DNA of 64,000 nucleotides from BRHc4a sp049323915 (lineage in GTDB: Bacteria > Bacillota > Desulfotomaculia > Desulfotomaculales > Desulfocucumaceae): positions 1-64,000 of the forward strand of contig JBMOPC010000069.1 of assembly GCA_049323915.1 (NCBI GenBank), in the 5' to 3' direction. The notes under the pieces are model-generated. The model saw only the letters and a program-made list of their open reading frames with translations. It had not been told where the DNA came from and did not search any database. The translations under genes and the position numbers were made by a program. Position 1 is the first letter of the stretch. Every line of letters starts with the position of its first letter. Below, one piece after another: positions 8,360-16,341 of this stretch.

Positions 8360-8952
8360 AAATCAGCCCCCCTCTCCCTGGCAACAGCCTTAAAAATACT
8401 GTCGATCTCCTTTTTGTTCCTGATCCTTTCCGGCAGCAGCCTGAGCTTGCCCTTAACAAACATATGCATGCCGGTGCCTGCCTCCCGCAGCAAATGCAGA
8501 CTTCTTACATTAAACTCTGCCATGGTGCCGGCCTCGAACATCCGTCCAAATCTCTTTACTGAATTAAGGAAAGCCCTGTTGAAAATGGATACGTCCCTTC
8601 CCCGTCCCGGAGCAGGGATGCCTTCCCTGGCTGCCATTATCCTCAGCACCTCCATTACCCTGGCCACGTCAACCCCTTCCGGGCAGCGGGCCGTGCATGT
8701 GGAACAGGTGGCGCATATCCAGATGGACTGACACCGTAAAACCTCATCCTTAAGCCCTGCCTGGGCCATTCTGATCACCCTGTTGGGGACCACATCCATG
8801 GCAAAGGACACAGGACACCCGGCAGTGCATTTTCCGCACTGGTAACACCGGCTCAGTGGTTGTCCACTCAGTTTACCGGCCAGCGCCCTGAATTCACCGT
8901 TTACCCGCAGGCTTTCAGTCAGGTTGTACAAGCTCTCGTATCCCCTCTCCAT
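8356..8952 (-). CDS. hdrC: HdrC, 4Fe-4S electron-transfer subunit
   Basis: The protein has two ferredoxin motifs, CYQCGKCTAGCPVSF and CATCSTCTARCPEG, followed by a helical C-terminal region, as in HdrC, which carries electrons from HdrA to HdrB. It is the first gene of the hdr-flx operon. The start is uncertain: I take the ATG at 8952 (198 residues). A TTG at 8997 would add 15 residues, and an internal TTG further in has the better AGAGGGG site. No good Shine-Dalgarno precedes the chosen ATG. Confidence 0.85.
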   Translation of the reverse strand: MERGYESLYNLTESLRVNGEFRALAGKLSGQPLSRCYQCGKCTAGCPVSFAMDVVPNRVIRMAQAGLKDEVLRCQSIWICATCSTCTARCPEGVDVARVMEVLRIMAAREGIPAPGRGRDVSIFNRAFLNSVKRFGRMFEAGTMAEFNVRSLHLLREAGTGMHMFVKGKLRLLPERIRNKKEIDSIFKAVARERGADL

Positions 8953-9085
8953 TTTTGCATCTTTGATTATTCTACAAGCATTTACGCTGGTTTGCAATAT
9001 ATTTTTTCAAGCAGAATATTATCTCTTTTTATCGGCAGAATAAAATCTTCTTAGTATTTATGAAAATCGGGCGGAACAAAACATA

Positions 9086-9117
9086 GGGGACAGGTCTTGT
9101 TTCGACAACCTGTCCCC
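9086..9117. repeat. Inverted repeat GGGGACAGG...CCTGTCCCC
   Basis: A 9-bp perfect stem with an inner TTGT/ACAA helix lies in the 330-base gap between hdrC and pssA. On the minus strand it is followed by TATGTTTTGTT, so it may end the pssA transcript about 170 bases after the stop codon. The remaining gap is AT-rich and should hold the hdrC promoter, which I could not place. Confidence 0.55.
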
Positions 9118-9283
9118 ACATCTTATTTCCAAACCTTTAACAGTAGATTCCTTATAAATGACGGTATTCTTACGAAATATACCCGCAACTTCAACCACCC
9201 CTTATCAATTGTTCCCTATATAGTATTCAGCCGGGGGTGAAATTGTGACATATATTTTTCAGCGAAAAAATTTTGTATAAATT

Positions 9284-9787
9284 TTAAAATTTGGGCAGCT
9301 TAATGCTGCTTATCATCAAACAGGACAGCACAAAAACCAGTGCTGCGGAAAACATTACGGGGGCTTTCCCTGCCGCAAGCACCATTACAGCCACCAGGGA
9401 GCCGGCGATGGTAATGGGAACTCCCAAAAAATACCCCGATACGTTCATTATATTAAAACGCGCCAGTCTTAGGGCGCCGCATAAAACAAAAAGCACAATC
9501 ACCAGCAGGCCGGCTATTCCCAGTTGGTCAAGCTTCCAGAGGTACGCCATCAGTGCCGGGGCCACCCCAAAGGAAACCAGATCGGCCAGTGAATCCAGCT
9601 CCTTTCCGAATTCCGAGCTGGAACCCAGCTTTCTGGCCAGTTTCCCGTCAAACCTGTCCAGCAGCGCCGCAACCAGAATCAGTATTGATCCAACAACAAA
9701 ATTGCCCTCAATGGCATAAGTCACCGCAAACATGCCCAGCACCAGATTAGCCCCGGTCAAAACATTGGGCACTACCTCAATTCTCAT
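9284..9787 (-). CDS. pssA: CDP-diacylglycerol-serine O-phosphatidyltransferase
   Basis: PssA joins CDP-diacylglycerol and L-serine to phosphatidylserine at the membrane. The 167-residue protein has the complete CDP-alcohol phosphotransferase motif DGX2ARX8GX3DX3D (from DGKLARKLG to ELDSLAD, residues about 46-68) and hydrophobic helices after it. It is slightly shorter than most PssA but complete. The start overlaps the end of psd by 11 bases, so the two consecutive enzymes of phosphatidylethanolamine synthesis are co-translated. Confidence 0.9.
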   Translation of the reverse strand: MRIEVVPNVLTGANLVLGMFAVTYAIEGNFVVGSILILVAALLDRFDGKLARKLGSSSEFGKELDSLADLVSFGVAPALMAYLWKLDQLGIAGLLVIVLFVLCGALRLARFNIMNVSGYFLGVPITIAGSLVAVMVLAAGKAPVMFSAALVFVLSCLMISSIKLPKF

Positions 9788-10424
9788 CAGGCAACCTCCC
9801 GATTATCGATTCGCCGCCTTTTACGCTGTCCCCGGGCTGAACCATGATTTCCACGTCTTCAGGTATATAAATCTCGGTACAACTGCCAAATTTAATCATA
9901 CCGAACAGCTGCCCCTGCCCCATCCAGTCTCCCATCTTTGCATAACACACAATCCTTCTGGCGATAAACCCTGTAATCTGGCATACCATAACCTTAAATC
10001 CGTACGACTCTATTCCTATATAATTTCTCTCATTGATCTCCGATGCATGACTCTTGAACGCCGGTAAAAATTTCCCGGGAATATATTTTACATACTTTAC
10101 CTCACCCGCAACCGGAGTCCTGTTTACATGCACATTCAAAACCGAAAGAAAAATGCTGACCTTGACACAAGGCCCGCCAATAAACGTATCCTCGTCAACC
10201 CTGCTGACCGACATAACCACTCCGTCCGCAGGCGAAAGTATGGCTTTGCTATCAACAGGAATATTTCTTCTGGGATTTCGGAAAAAATAAGCTGTAAAAA
10301 TCAGCATGGTTGCCGTAACCGCGCTGGCAGGCTTGTATGACCAGTAAAAAAGAGCTGTAATCGCGGCCAGCACCGCGAGATATGTCCAGCCGGGCCTCGC
10401 TATGGGAAAGGTCTCTTTTATCAT
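9777..10424 (-). CDS. psd: Phosphatidylserine decarboxylase proenzyme
   Basis: Psd decarboxylates phosphatidylserine to phosphatidylethanolamine. The 215-residue protein is of the short Psd type: two N-terminal membrane segments, LSPADGVV, NVHVNRTPVAGEV and a FGSCTEIYIP segment near residue 185, where self-cleavage at Gly-Ser would create the pyruvoyl group. The open frame extends to 10451, but AGAGGGGG seven bases before the ATG at 10424 decides the start. It precedes pssA in one operon. Confidence 0.9.
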   Translation of the reverse strand: MIKETFPIARPGWTYLAVLAAITALFYWSYKPASAVTATMLIFTAYFFRNPRRNIPVDSKAILSPADGVVMSVSRVDEDTFIGGPCVKVSIFLSVLNVHVNRTPVAGEVKYVKYIPGKFLPAFKSHASEINERNYIGIESYGFKVMVCQITGFIARRIVCYAKMGDWMGQGQLFGMIKFGSCTEIYIPEDVEIMVQPGDSVKGGESIIGRLPDEN

Positions 10425-10527
10425 ATAACGCCCCCTCTTTCGACTTCGCATAATATTTTAACATCTTTTTTTACTAATTAGAAGTATGATTTGATAATTA
10501 ACTACAAACCCCTTTCAATGCTTTATG

Positions 10528-13329
10528 TTAAAAATTCATCCACTGAATTATTTTCTTTGCCACCTTTTCCATATTCCCCCTAAAATGACCTTTTACCGGG
10601 AGGGAGCTAAGAAACTGCTTTCCATAACTCTTTTCTATAACCCTCCTGTCAAGGACCACTACCACTCCCCTGTCGTTTTCAGTTCTTATAAGTCTGCCAA
10701 AGCCCTGCTTAAATCTTATTACGGCAAGGGGCAGGTAATATTCATAAAAGGCGCTTCTGCCCAGAGACCCCAGATCCTCCATTCTTGCCTCTATAACAGG
10801 CACCGAAGGAGAAGGAAAGGGAAGTTTCACTATGATAACGCAGGTCAGGGCATCCCCGGGGATGTCAACTCCTTCCCAGAAACTGGCGGAACCCATCAGC
10901 ACCGCCCTCTCCGTGCGCATAAATTCATCCACCAGGCGGCTCCTGCTGCCGTCTATATTATGCCCCAGTATAACTATGTCCTTGTCCTCCAGTCCTGCCT
11001 TTAAAAAGCCGTAGACCTCCCGTAAAACCCTGTGGGAGGTAAACAGCACCAGCGTTTTGCCTCCTGCGGCCACTATCAATTCTTCCAGGGCGCGGCTTAT
11101 GGCGGATGTGTATTGCCGGCCGGCCTCCGGGCCCTGGAGGGGAAGGTCGTTCACCACGCACAAAAGGGACTGCTTTTCATAATGAAAGGGGGACTCAATA
11201 TATTTTTTAACCACCTTATCTCCGTATATACGGTCAAGGCCCACCCTCCCGGCAAAAAAATCAAAACTCCCGCCGGTGGTAAGGGTGGCGGAGGTCATGA
11301 CAACAGCCTCCCTTTCGGAAAAAAGCTTATTGTAAAGTATCTGTCCGACCCTGACCGGAGAGGCGTTTAGCGTCAGTGAGAACCAGTCGCCCTGCCCGTT
11401 GACTGTAACCCAGTAAACATATGAATCGTCGCCGCAGCCGGATATAAACTCCAGGTCGGCCAGTATCTGATCACCCTTGGCGGCCGACTGAAAGAAATCC
11501 TTTGCTCTTTCTTTCCAGGAATCGTTTTCATCCTCCCAAGACTGAACAAGGTCAAAAGCCTTCCTCAAGCCGCTTAAAACTGATTTGACCCCGAAAACAA
11601 AGTTTTCGAACTCTGCCCAGGGCAGCCCTGAATCATCCCTCAGCCTGAAATTCTGTTGATCCCCTTCGCTTATGGACCCGCTCCCACAAAAATGGTTTCG
11701 CAGCAATATAAAAAACTGTTCGGAATACATGCGAAGGTGATCGATATCTTCCTTAAGTGCAACCAGGCATTTCATCCACCTGTCGGAGTCGGAAGGAGGG
11801 ACTTTATCCCAGTTTTTAGCCACCAGCCTTGATGCGCCGCTCAGCCACTGCCTGACATCCCCCCTGGACACATGCCTTCCCAGATGTTCCGTGGCCGCGT
11901 CCTCCAGGTGATGGGCCTCGTCTATAATAAGCGGCCCATACTGCGGCAGCACCATGTTTCCTGTTTTTATATCGGAAAAAAGCAGTGCATGGTTTGTGAT
12001 TATTATTCCCGACAGTTCCGCTTCGCGCCTGGCCCCGGCAACAAAGCAGGACCCCGGGAAATGCCTGCACCTGCTGCCCATGCAGGTATCGCTGTCGGCG
12101 CATATGTTTAACCAGACTTCCTCCTCACGCCGGGTCAGGTTAAGCTCGGCCTTATCCCCGCTGCCCGTTTCATTGGCCCATACCAGAACCCTGGCGTAAA
12201 AACGGGCCTCATGTTCGGCCCAGAGGCCCTCCGACAATACCCAGTCCCAGCGCCTCCTGCACAGGTAATTTGACCTGCCCTTGGCAAGGACCGCCCTGAC
12301 ACTCAGTCCAAGTCCGGCGGACAGCTGCGGAATGTCCTTATACCAGAGCTGCTCCTGCAGATTGATGGTGCCGGTGGATATAACCACCCTGGGCCCCCCT
12401 CCGGCGGCCCAGACAAGGGAGGGTATCAGATAAGACAGTGATTTACCGGTTCCAGTCCCGGCTTCCACCAGCAAAAATTTTTTGTCATTGAAGGACCTGG
12501 CCACTTCAACGGCCATCTCCTCCTGCTGGGGCCTGTACTCATAATACTGAATGGCTTTTGGAAGCGGGCCTTCTTCAGATACCAGCCTCCTTACCTCTTC
12601 AGGGTCCACGTGTCCCCATGCGGCTCTCTCGCCGGCGGTGCCCTGCGGGTCTTCAACAGCCCTGCCTGGCATTTTCCGCACCCTTGCCGGGGCTGTGCCC
12701 CAATTATTTGTAACGACGCCCCCCCAGGGAGATCCCGCCTTTTTCAGCATTGCATCAAGGTACATAACGATATGGCTGTCCAGCCGGCCTAAGATCCCTG
12801 ACAGATGTTCGAACAGCATCATCACGGCCATGGCGTCTTCTAATGCGCGGTGGCTTTTTTCTGTTTTAATTCCCGAGGACCGGCAAAGTTCGGACAGCCG
12901 GTAGCTTTTGGACGTCGGCATTACTATCCTGGCCAGCTCTGCAGTGTCGTATGACTGGGAATGCAACCGCCTCCCGAAGGCGGACTCCAAAAAGCTCACG
13001 TCAAACCCCACGTTATGTCCCAGTATACATTCGCCCCCAATAAAGCCCGCTATTTGATCCCTCAGTTGATGCAAACCGGGGGCCCCCTCCAGCATGTAGT
13101 CCTCTATCCCCGTCAGCCTTTTTACATGCAGGGGCACCTTGATGTCGGGCATCACCAGTGTTTGAAAGGTTTCCACAATTTTGCCTTCCCGGACCCTGAC
13201 CATGCCAACCTCGATAATTGAATCAAAACCGGGGTTAAGTCCGGTGGTTTCCAAATCCAGTGCCACGTACCGGTCTAACAAAAAGATTTCACTCCCGTGC
13301 TGCATTTCCACCGGAATATATTCTTTCAA
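10528..13329 (-). CDS. dinG: DinG-family helicase with N-terminal 3'-5' exonuclease domain
   Basis: A 933-residue fusion. Residues 1-180 form a DnaQ-like exonuclease (DLE at 25-27, HNVGFD at 105-110, HRALEDA near 160). Then follows an XPD/DinG superfamily-2 helicase with Walker A GTGTGKS at 291-297, DEAH at 470-473 and a QGFGRLIR motif VI near the C terminus. Cysteines at 357, 410, 416, 421 and 428 supply the [4Fe-4S] cluster of this family. It probably unwinds DNA in repair or recombination. The start is a TTG with AGAGGAA upstream; the ATG eight codons on is an alternative. Confidence 0.9.
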   Translation of the reverse strand: MKEYIPVEMQHGSEIFLLDRYVALDLETTGLNPGFDSIIEVGMVRVREGKIVETFQTLVMPDIKVPLHVKRLTGIEDYMLEGAPGLHQLRDQIAGFIGGECILGHNVGFDVSFLESAFGRRLHSQSYDTAELARIVMPTSKSYRLSELCRSSGIKTEKSHRALEDAMAVMMLFEHLSGILGRLDSHIVMYLDAMLKKAGSPWGGVVTNNWGTAPARVRKMPGRAVEDPQGTAGERAAWGHVDPEEVRRLVSEEGPLPKAIQYYEYRPQQEEMAVEVARSFNDKKFLLVEAGTGTGKSLSYLIPSLVWAAGGGPRVVISTGTINLQEQLWYKDIPQLSAGLGLSVRAVLAKGRSNYLCRRRWDWVLSEGLWAEHEARFYARVLVWANETGSGDKAELNLTRREEEVWLNICADSDTCMGSRCRHFPGSCFVAGARREAELSGIIITNHALLFSDIKTGNMVLPQYGPLIIDEAHHLEDAATEHLGRHVSRGDVRQWLSGASRLVAKNWDKVPPSDSDRWMKCLVALKEDIDHLRMYSEQFFILLRNHFCGSGSISEGDQQNFRLRDDSGLPWAEFENFVFGVKSVLSGLRKAFDLVQSWEDENDSWKERAKDFFQSAAKGDQILADLEFISGCGDDSYVYWVTVNGQGDWFSLTLNASPVRVGQILYNKLFSEREAVVMTSATLTTGGSFDFFAGRVGLDRIYGDKVVKKYIESPFHYEKQSLLCVVNDLPLQGPEAGRQYTSAISRALEELIVAAGGKTLVLFTSHRVLREVYGFLKAGLEDKDIVILGHNIDGSRSRLVDEFMRTERAVLMGSASFWEGVDIPGDALTCVIIVKLPFPSPSVPVIEARMEDLGSLGRSAFYEYYLPLAVIRFKQGFGRLIRTENDRGVVVVLDRRVIEKSYGKQFLSSLPVKGHFRGNMEKVAKKIIQWMNF

Positions 13330-13368
13330 CCGAAAGCTATTTCCTCTATTAATCCGCTCCAGTTGCTT

Positions 13369-13938
13369 TTAGGATTTGTCAGTTTCTCCGGAAACAGCCT
13401 TCAGCTGGCCGGTGGCGTCAATCTTTCCGATATCGATCTCCGGCTGCTTTATTTTTTCATCCACCAGATTTTTTACCAGGGTACTCAGCGGCAGGAGGAG
13501 CATTGAAAGATCGGCCTGGGTTTTTGCCACCTGAGCCTTTTCCTGCACTCCGCCAACTCCTGCATCCTTCTTCATTATGGTTCCCACGTTATCCACGACC
13601 ATCTGTATACCGGTGGCCACCACAGACATAATCTGACCGAACGTTTTAGCGCCCTGTATCACCCTGTCCAGTGTTTTTTCCTCACTTTCCCTGTTCCCGG
13701 CGGAACTGGCCTGAATGCTTAATATACGCTCGTTCATCAGCTCTATCCTTTTGGCTATATCATCTTCCAGATTTTTGGCCGACTCCATACGGGCAAGGAT
13801 TTGGGACAAGCTGTCAAGGGAGGACATCATCCTTTCAACCTTGTCATTCTCGGCAGCCTGCCTTTCGTACATGCTCTCCATTTTGGCTATCAGCCTTTCC
13901 ACCGCAAGGCTCAGGTTTTCTCCGGAAGGCTCGCTCAT
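13369..13938 (-). CDS. Coiled-coil protein of unknown function, paralog of 14367-15086
   Basis: The 189-residue protein begins with long amphipathic helices (residues about 5-90, probable coiled coil), then a hydrophobic stretch GAKTFGQIMSVVATGIQMVV and a polar tail. The same arrangement and a similar core (GAKTTGQVIEIVAGSLMVMM) occur in the protein encoded at 14367-15086, so the two are paralogs. No catalytic motif is visible and I do not recognise the family. The ATG at 13938 has GAGGGGTGG about 8 bases upstream; a GTG at 13950 is possible. It follows, in the same direction, the paralog and the opposite small gene. Confidence 0.7.
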   Translation of the reverse strand: MSEPSGENLSLAVERLIAKMESMYERQAAENDKVERMMSSLDSLSQILARMESAKNLEDDIAKRIELMNERILSIQASSAGNRESEEKTLDRVIQGAKTFGQIMSVVATGIQMVVDNVGTIMKKDAGVGGVQEKAQVAKTQADLSMLLLPLSTLVKNLVDEKIKQPEIDIGKIDATGQLKAVSGETDKS

Positions 13939-14080
13939 TCCCCGCTCCACCCCTCATACCATGACTTAATTATTTTTATTTTTCAGCCTGTATGATTAGA
14001 CCATTTTTTGACGGGAAGTCGCAAAATCAAACTTTCAATCATAGTCATAGTGTAGAATAAAAAAACAGGAGGCGTGAAGT

Positions 14081-14326
14081 TTGGATAAATTACCGATCGA
14101 TTTGAGCTCCCTGCCTGAGCCCCTGAAAAGCATGGCTGAAAACCTCGACCCGCAGATGATTGAAAAGTTTATGAAGATGTATGACCCGGCAACACTCTCC
14201 CTGATGTTGAATTCCATGTTTTCCATGTTCAAGAACTCCCTTACCCCCGAACAGGCCGACAGCGTCAAGGAAATGATGGAAAACGTGATGAAGCTCCTGC
14301 CCGTCAGGCAACAAAACGGCGAATAA
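14081..14326 (+). CDS. Small helical protein of unknown function (81 aa)
   Basis: A short acidic to neutral, methionine-rich helical protein (SLMLNSMFSMFKNSL). It starts with TTG at 14081 after AGGAGGCG, and is followed by a strong terminator, so it is very likely real. It is transcribed against the two coiled-coil genes that flank it, and its conserved position between them suggests a linked function, which is unknown. Confidence 0.7.
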   Translation: MDKLPIDLSSLPEPLKSMAENLDPQMIEKFMKMYDPATLSLMLNSMFSMFKNSLTPEQADSVKEMMENVMKLLPVRQQNGE

Positions 14327-14330
14327 AAAA

Positions 14331-14370
14331 AATAATGGGCTGCAATTGCATTGCGGCCCATTATTTTTAA
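14331..14370. terminator. Bidirectional terminator between convergent genes
   Basis: AATAATGGGCTGCAAT pairs with ATTGCGGCCCATTATT around a 3-base loop (16 bp with one G-U pair), flanked by A-runs on the left and T-runs on the right. It ends the 81-residue gene and overlaps the stop of the gene at 14367. Confidence 0.88.
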
Positions 14371-15086
14371 CCGTTTCCTTCAAGATCGCTGTTTTCCGCA
14401 GGCACCGCCCTTACAACCGGAATGGACGTATTGTCATCCTTTAGAACGGTCTGGGTGGCTGGTTTATTGTCCGCTGCCGGCTGCGCTTCGGTGGCCGCGG
14501 GTTTGGAATCGCTTGCCTTTTCGACGTCGGGGGTTGGTGTCGGCTGTTGTTGCTGCTGCTGTTTTGCCGCCAGAGAGTTTAGTATGGCATTCACAGGTTT
14601 TAAAAGCGCTGAGAGGTCCAGTCCCCTGGGCTCACTGCCAGGTGAACACCCCCTGGTTCCTGTCTTTTGACTCTTTATAACGTTGGACACGGTTTCCATC
14701 ATGACCATCAGGCTGCCGGCCACTATTTCTATGACCTGGCCGGTAGTCTTGGCGCCACTGAGTAGATTTGTGACTATCTGTGCAATGCTTCTGGCTTCGG
14801 CAGAACTTCTCTCAACTCCTGAACCTCTTTCCAGCTGCCTATACACAGACGCTATTCTTCTGGCCATCACCTTCTCGCGCCTTCTTTGATATTCCAGCCG
14901 GGCCATGACCTCGTTCAACTTATCCATCATGCCCAGGGCTTGGCGCGATTTTTCATATTCCTCTTTTTTTTCCCTGCTAAGCTTCTCCAGTTTCTGGACC
15001 AGTCCATCCAGAACATCGCCAACCTGCCCATCCATTTCGGACTTCACACTGCCCACTTCCTTCATAATAGTAGTTGCTGCGGGCAC
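14367..15086 (-). CDS. Coiled-coil protein with Gln/Pro/Ala-rich tail, unknown function
   Basis: Up to 239 residues: an N-terminal amphipathic helix region (LVQKLEKLSREKKEEYEKS), a charged stretch, a hydrophobic core like that of the paralog at 13369, then a low-complexity tail that opens with a run of six glutamines and continues rich in Pro, Ala, Asp and Lys. The tail looks disordered. The start is uncertain: the GTG at 15086 has no proper Shine-Dalgarno, while an ATG at 15065 and a GTG at 15047 (with AAGGA upstream) lie further in. Function unknown. Confidence 0.65.
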   Translation of the reverse strand: MPAATTIMKEVGSVKSEMDGQVGDVLDGLVQKLEKLSREKKEEYEKSRQALGMMDKLNEVMARLEYQRRREKVMARRIASVYRQLERGSGVERSSAEARSIAQIVTNLLSGAKTTGQVIEIVAGSLMVMMETVSNVIKSQKTGTRGCSPGSEPRGLDLSALLKPVNAILNSLAAKQQQQQQPTPTPDVEKASDSKPAATEAQPAADNKPATQTVLKDDNTSIPVVRAVPAENSDLEGNG

Positions 15087-15100
15087 CTCGGGTGATCAAA

Positions 15101-15128
15101 GGGCTACACAAAAGGTGTAGCCCTTTTT
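15101..15128. terminator. Terminator hairpin
   Basis: GGGCTACAC and GTGTAGCCC form a 9-bp stem with a 5-base loop, flanked by AAA on the left and TTTTT on the right. It lies about 20 bases after the stop of the 60-residue membrane protein on the minus strand. Confidence 0.75.
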
Positions 15129-15149
15129 CTGCGCAAAGTGGTTTTTTAG

Positions 15150-15332
15150 TTAAAAGCAGGATGTGCAGCAGCAGAGTACGAGCCCGAAGAAGATAATGGC
15201 ACCTGCCGTACACGGTGTAGCGATGCCGCAAAGCAGGAGGGCAATGGCAATCCAGAAAAGCACGAAACAAATCAAAAAGTTAAATTTACCAGGAACAAAA
15301 TGCTCCTTTAATGCAGCAAGGGCGTCACTCAC
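15150..15332 (-). CDS. Small cysteine-rich membrane protein (60 aa)
   Basis: Two hydrophobic segments fill residues 18-37 and 42-56, and the C terminus ends in a cysteine cluster (LCCCTSCF). The GTG start at 15332 has an excellent AAAGGAGG 8 bases upstream, and a terminator follows, so it is very likely expressed. Function is unknown; it resembles the short helical membrane proteins common in Firmicutes. Confidence 0.7.
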   Translation of the reverse strand: MSDALAALKEHFVPGKFNFLICFVLFWIAIALLLCGIATPCTAGAIIFFGLVLCCCTSCF

Positions 15333-15367
15333 GTGAACTGCCTCCTTTCAATATAATAATTTTTTTT

Positions 15368-15383
15368 GAACGTTCGGACGTTC
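15368..15383. promoter_or_regulatory. Inverted repeat GAACGT-TCGG-ACGTTC, possible operator
   Basis: A perfect 6-bp inverted repeat with a 4-base spacer lies 35 bases upstream of the 60-residue gene, in the divergent region it shares with the gene at 15487. It could bind a dimeric repressor. The spacing does not match the Gram-positive LexA box (GAAC-N4-GTTC). Confidence 0.4.
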
Positions 15384-15440
15384 TAATTTAAAATATGTTA
15401 GGGTACTATTATTTGTTACAGAGTGAAAATATTTGTTGTT

Positions 15441-15446
15441 TATAAT
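15441..15446 (+). promoter_or_regulatory. Candidate -10 box TATAAT
   Basis: A perfect TATAAT lies 41 bases before the chosen start of the gene at 15487. The matching -35 is poor (TTACAG or TTGTTA, with spacing of about 19 or 22), so a promoter here is only suggested. Confidence 0.35.
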
Positions 15447-15486
15447 CAGGTTGTGAAACAACCGTGGTAATAAGAGGAATAAGGTG

Positions 15487-16311
15487 ATGAACATGAGTGC
15501 GGGACGCCCTTACACCTTTATAGAAATCAGAGATGCCTGTAAACATCTGGAAAATATATTTGGCACCGACTTTTTTAAAGAGGGCATTGAATATTTAAAA
15601 GATAGTGATGCTGGCGGATCTGGAATGGGAAGGGAATACAGCGCAGTGGGAGCTTCAAAATTGATTCTGTCGTGGCACAAAGCCCGCGAAGAACTTGTCT
15701 ACGCTGAAATACAGGGCTTTTTCAGGCCGGGCCTGCATTCCGCAATTATAGGATCGCTGTCCGCCGATCTTTCCATTCTGGAAGGTTCCCGGGGGATAGA
15801 GGCCGCCGCCCTTAAACTTTCGGCCGATGCCTTTGACCTGGCGGCATTCACCCTTTCTGTGGCAGCCGGCTTTAAGCGCCTTGCCGGCAACATTGTTTTT
15901 TCCGGTGGGCCGGGAAGTTTTTTTGTGGATCGAATATGCCATGTGCACTGTTTTTCAACCGAAACATTCAGCCCCATGAACCGCCTGTGTGCCCCGGAAG
16001 GACCTCAGCCGGCCGAAAAGCTCCCCGGGATACTGCGGCAAACCATTGACAATAATATTAGGGCTGCCGGGCAGACGGCTTTTTATTATGATATTTCGGC
16101 CCTTGCCATCCCGCTTCAGCTGGCCGTGAAAAATATATTTGATTCCACTGAATTTTTCCGGCCGGAAACAGCATCCATCGTTCTGTGCAAAATCTTTTTT
16201 CCTTCCCTGGCCGGCGGAGTATACAGGAAGCTGTCGGGCTGCGCCGTTGTGAACAAAAAAAAACCCGGCAGCAGTAAGGCCGAAGGTCCTTTATTATACC
16301 TGCCGGAATAG
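15487..16311 (+). CDS. Hypothetical protein (274 aa)
   Basis: I do not recognise this protein. It starts with a helical region (EIRDACKHLENIFGTDFFKEGIEYL), has an alanine- and leucine-rich middle that may be helical rather than membrane-spanning, and ends with a lysine-rich segment (NKKKPGSSK). Codon use is like that of the neighbours. The ATG at 15487 has AGAGGA 8 bases upstream; GTG at 15484 and ATG at 15493 are near alternatives. It converges on meaB with only 30 bases between the stops. Confidence 0.6.
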   Translation: MNMSAGRPYTFIEIRDACKHLENIFGTDFFKEGIEYLKDSDAGGSGMGREYSAVGASKLILSWHKAREELVYAEIQGFFRPGLHSAIIGSLSADLSILEGSRGIEAAALKLSADAFDLAAFTLSVAAGFKRLAGNIVFSGGPGSFFVDRICHVHCFSTETFSPMNRLCAPEGPQPAEKLPGILRQTIDNNIRAAGQTAFYYDISALAIPLQLAVKNIFDSTEFFRPETASIVLCKIFFPSLAGGVYRKLSGCAVVNKKKPGSSKAEGPLLYLPE

Positions 16312-16341
16312 CCGGGAATATAAAAACATTTGAGGCTGGTT

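Noticed and set aside
15368..15383. LexA box
   Set aside because: GAAC and GTTC are eight bases apart instead of four, so the Gram-positive consensus is not met.
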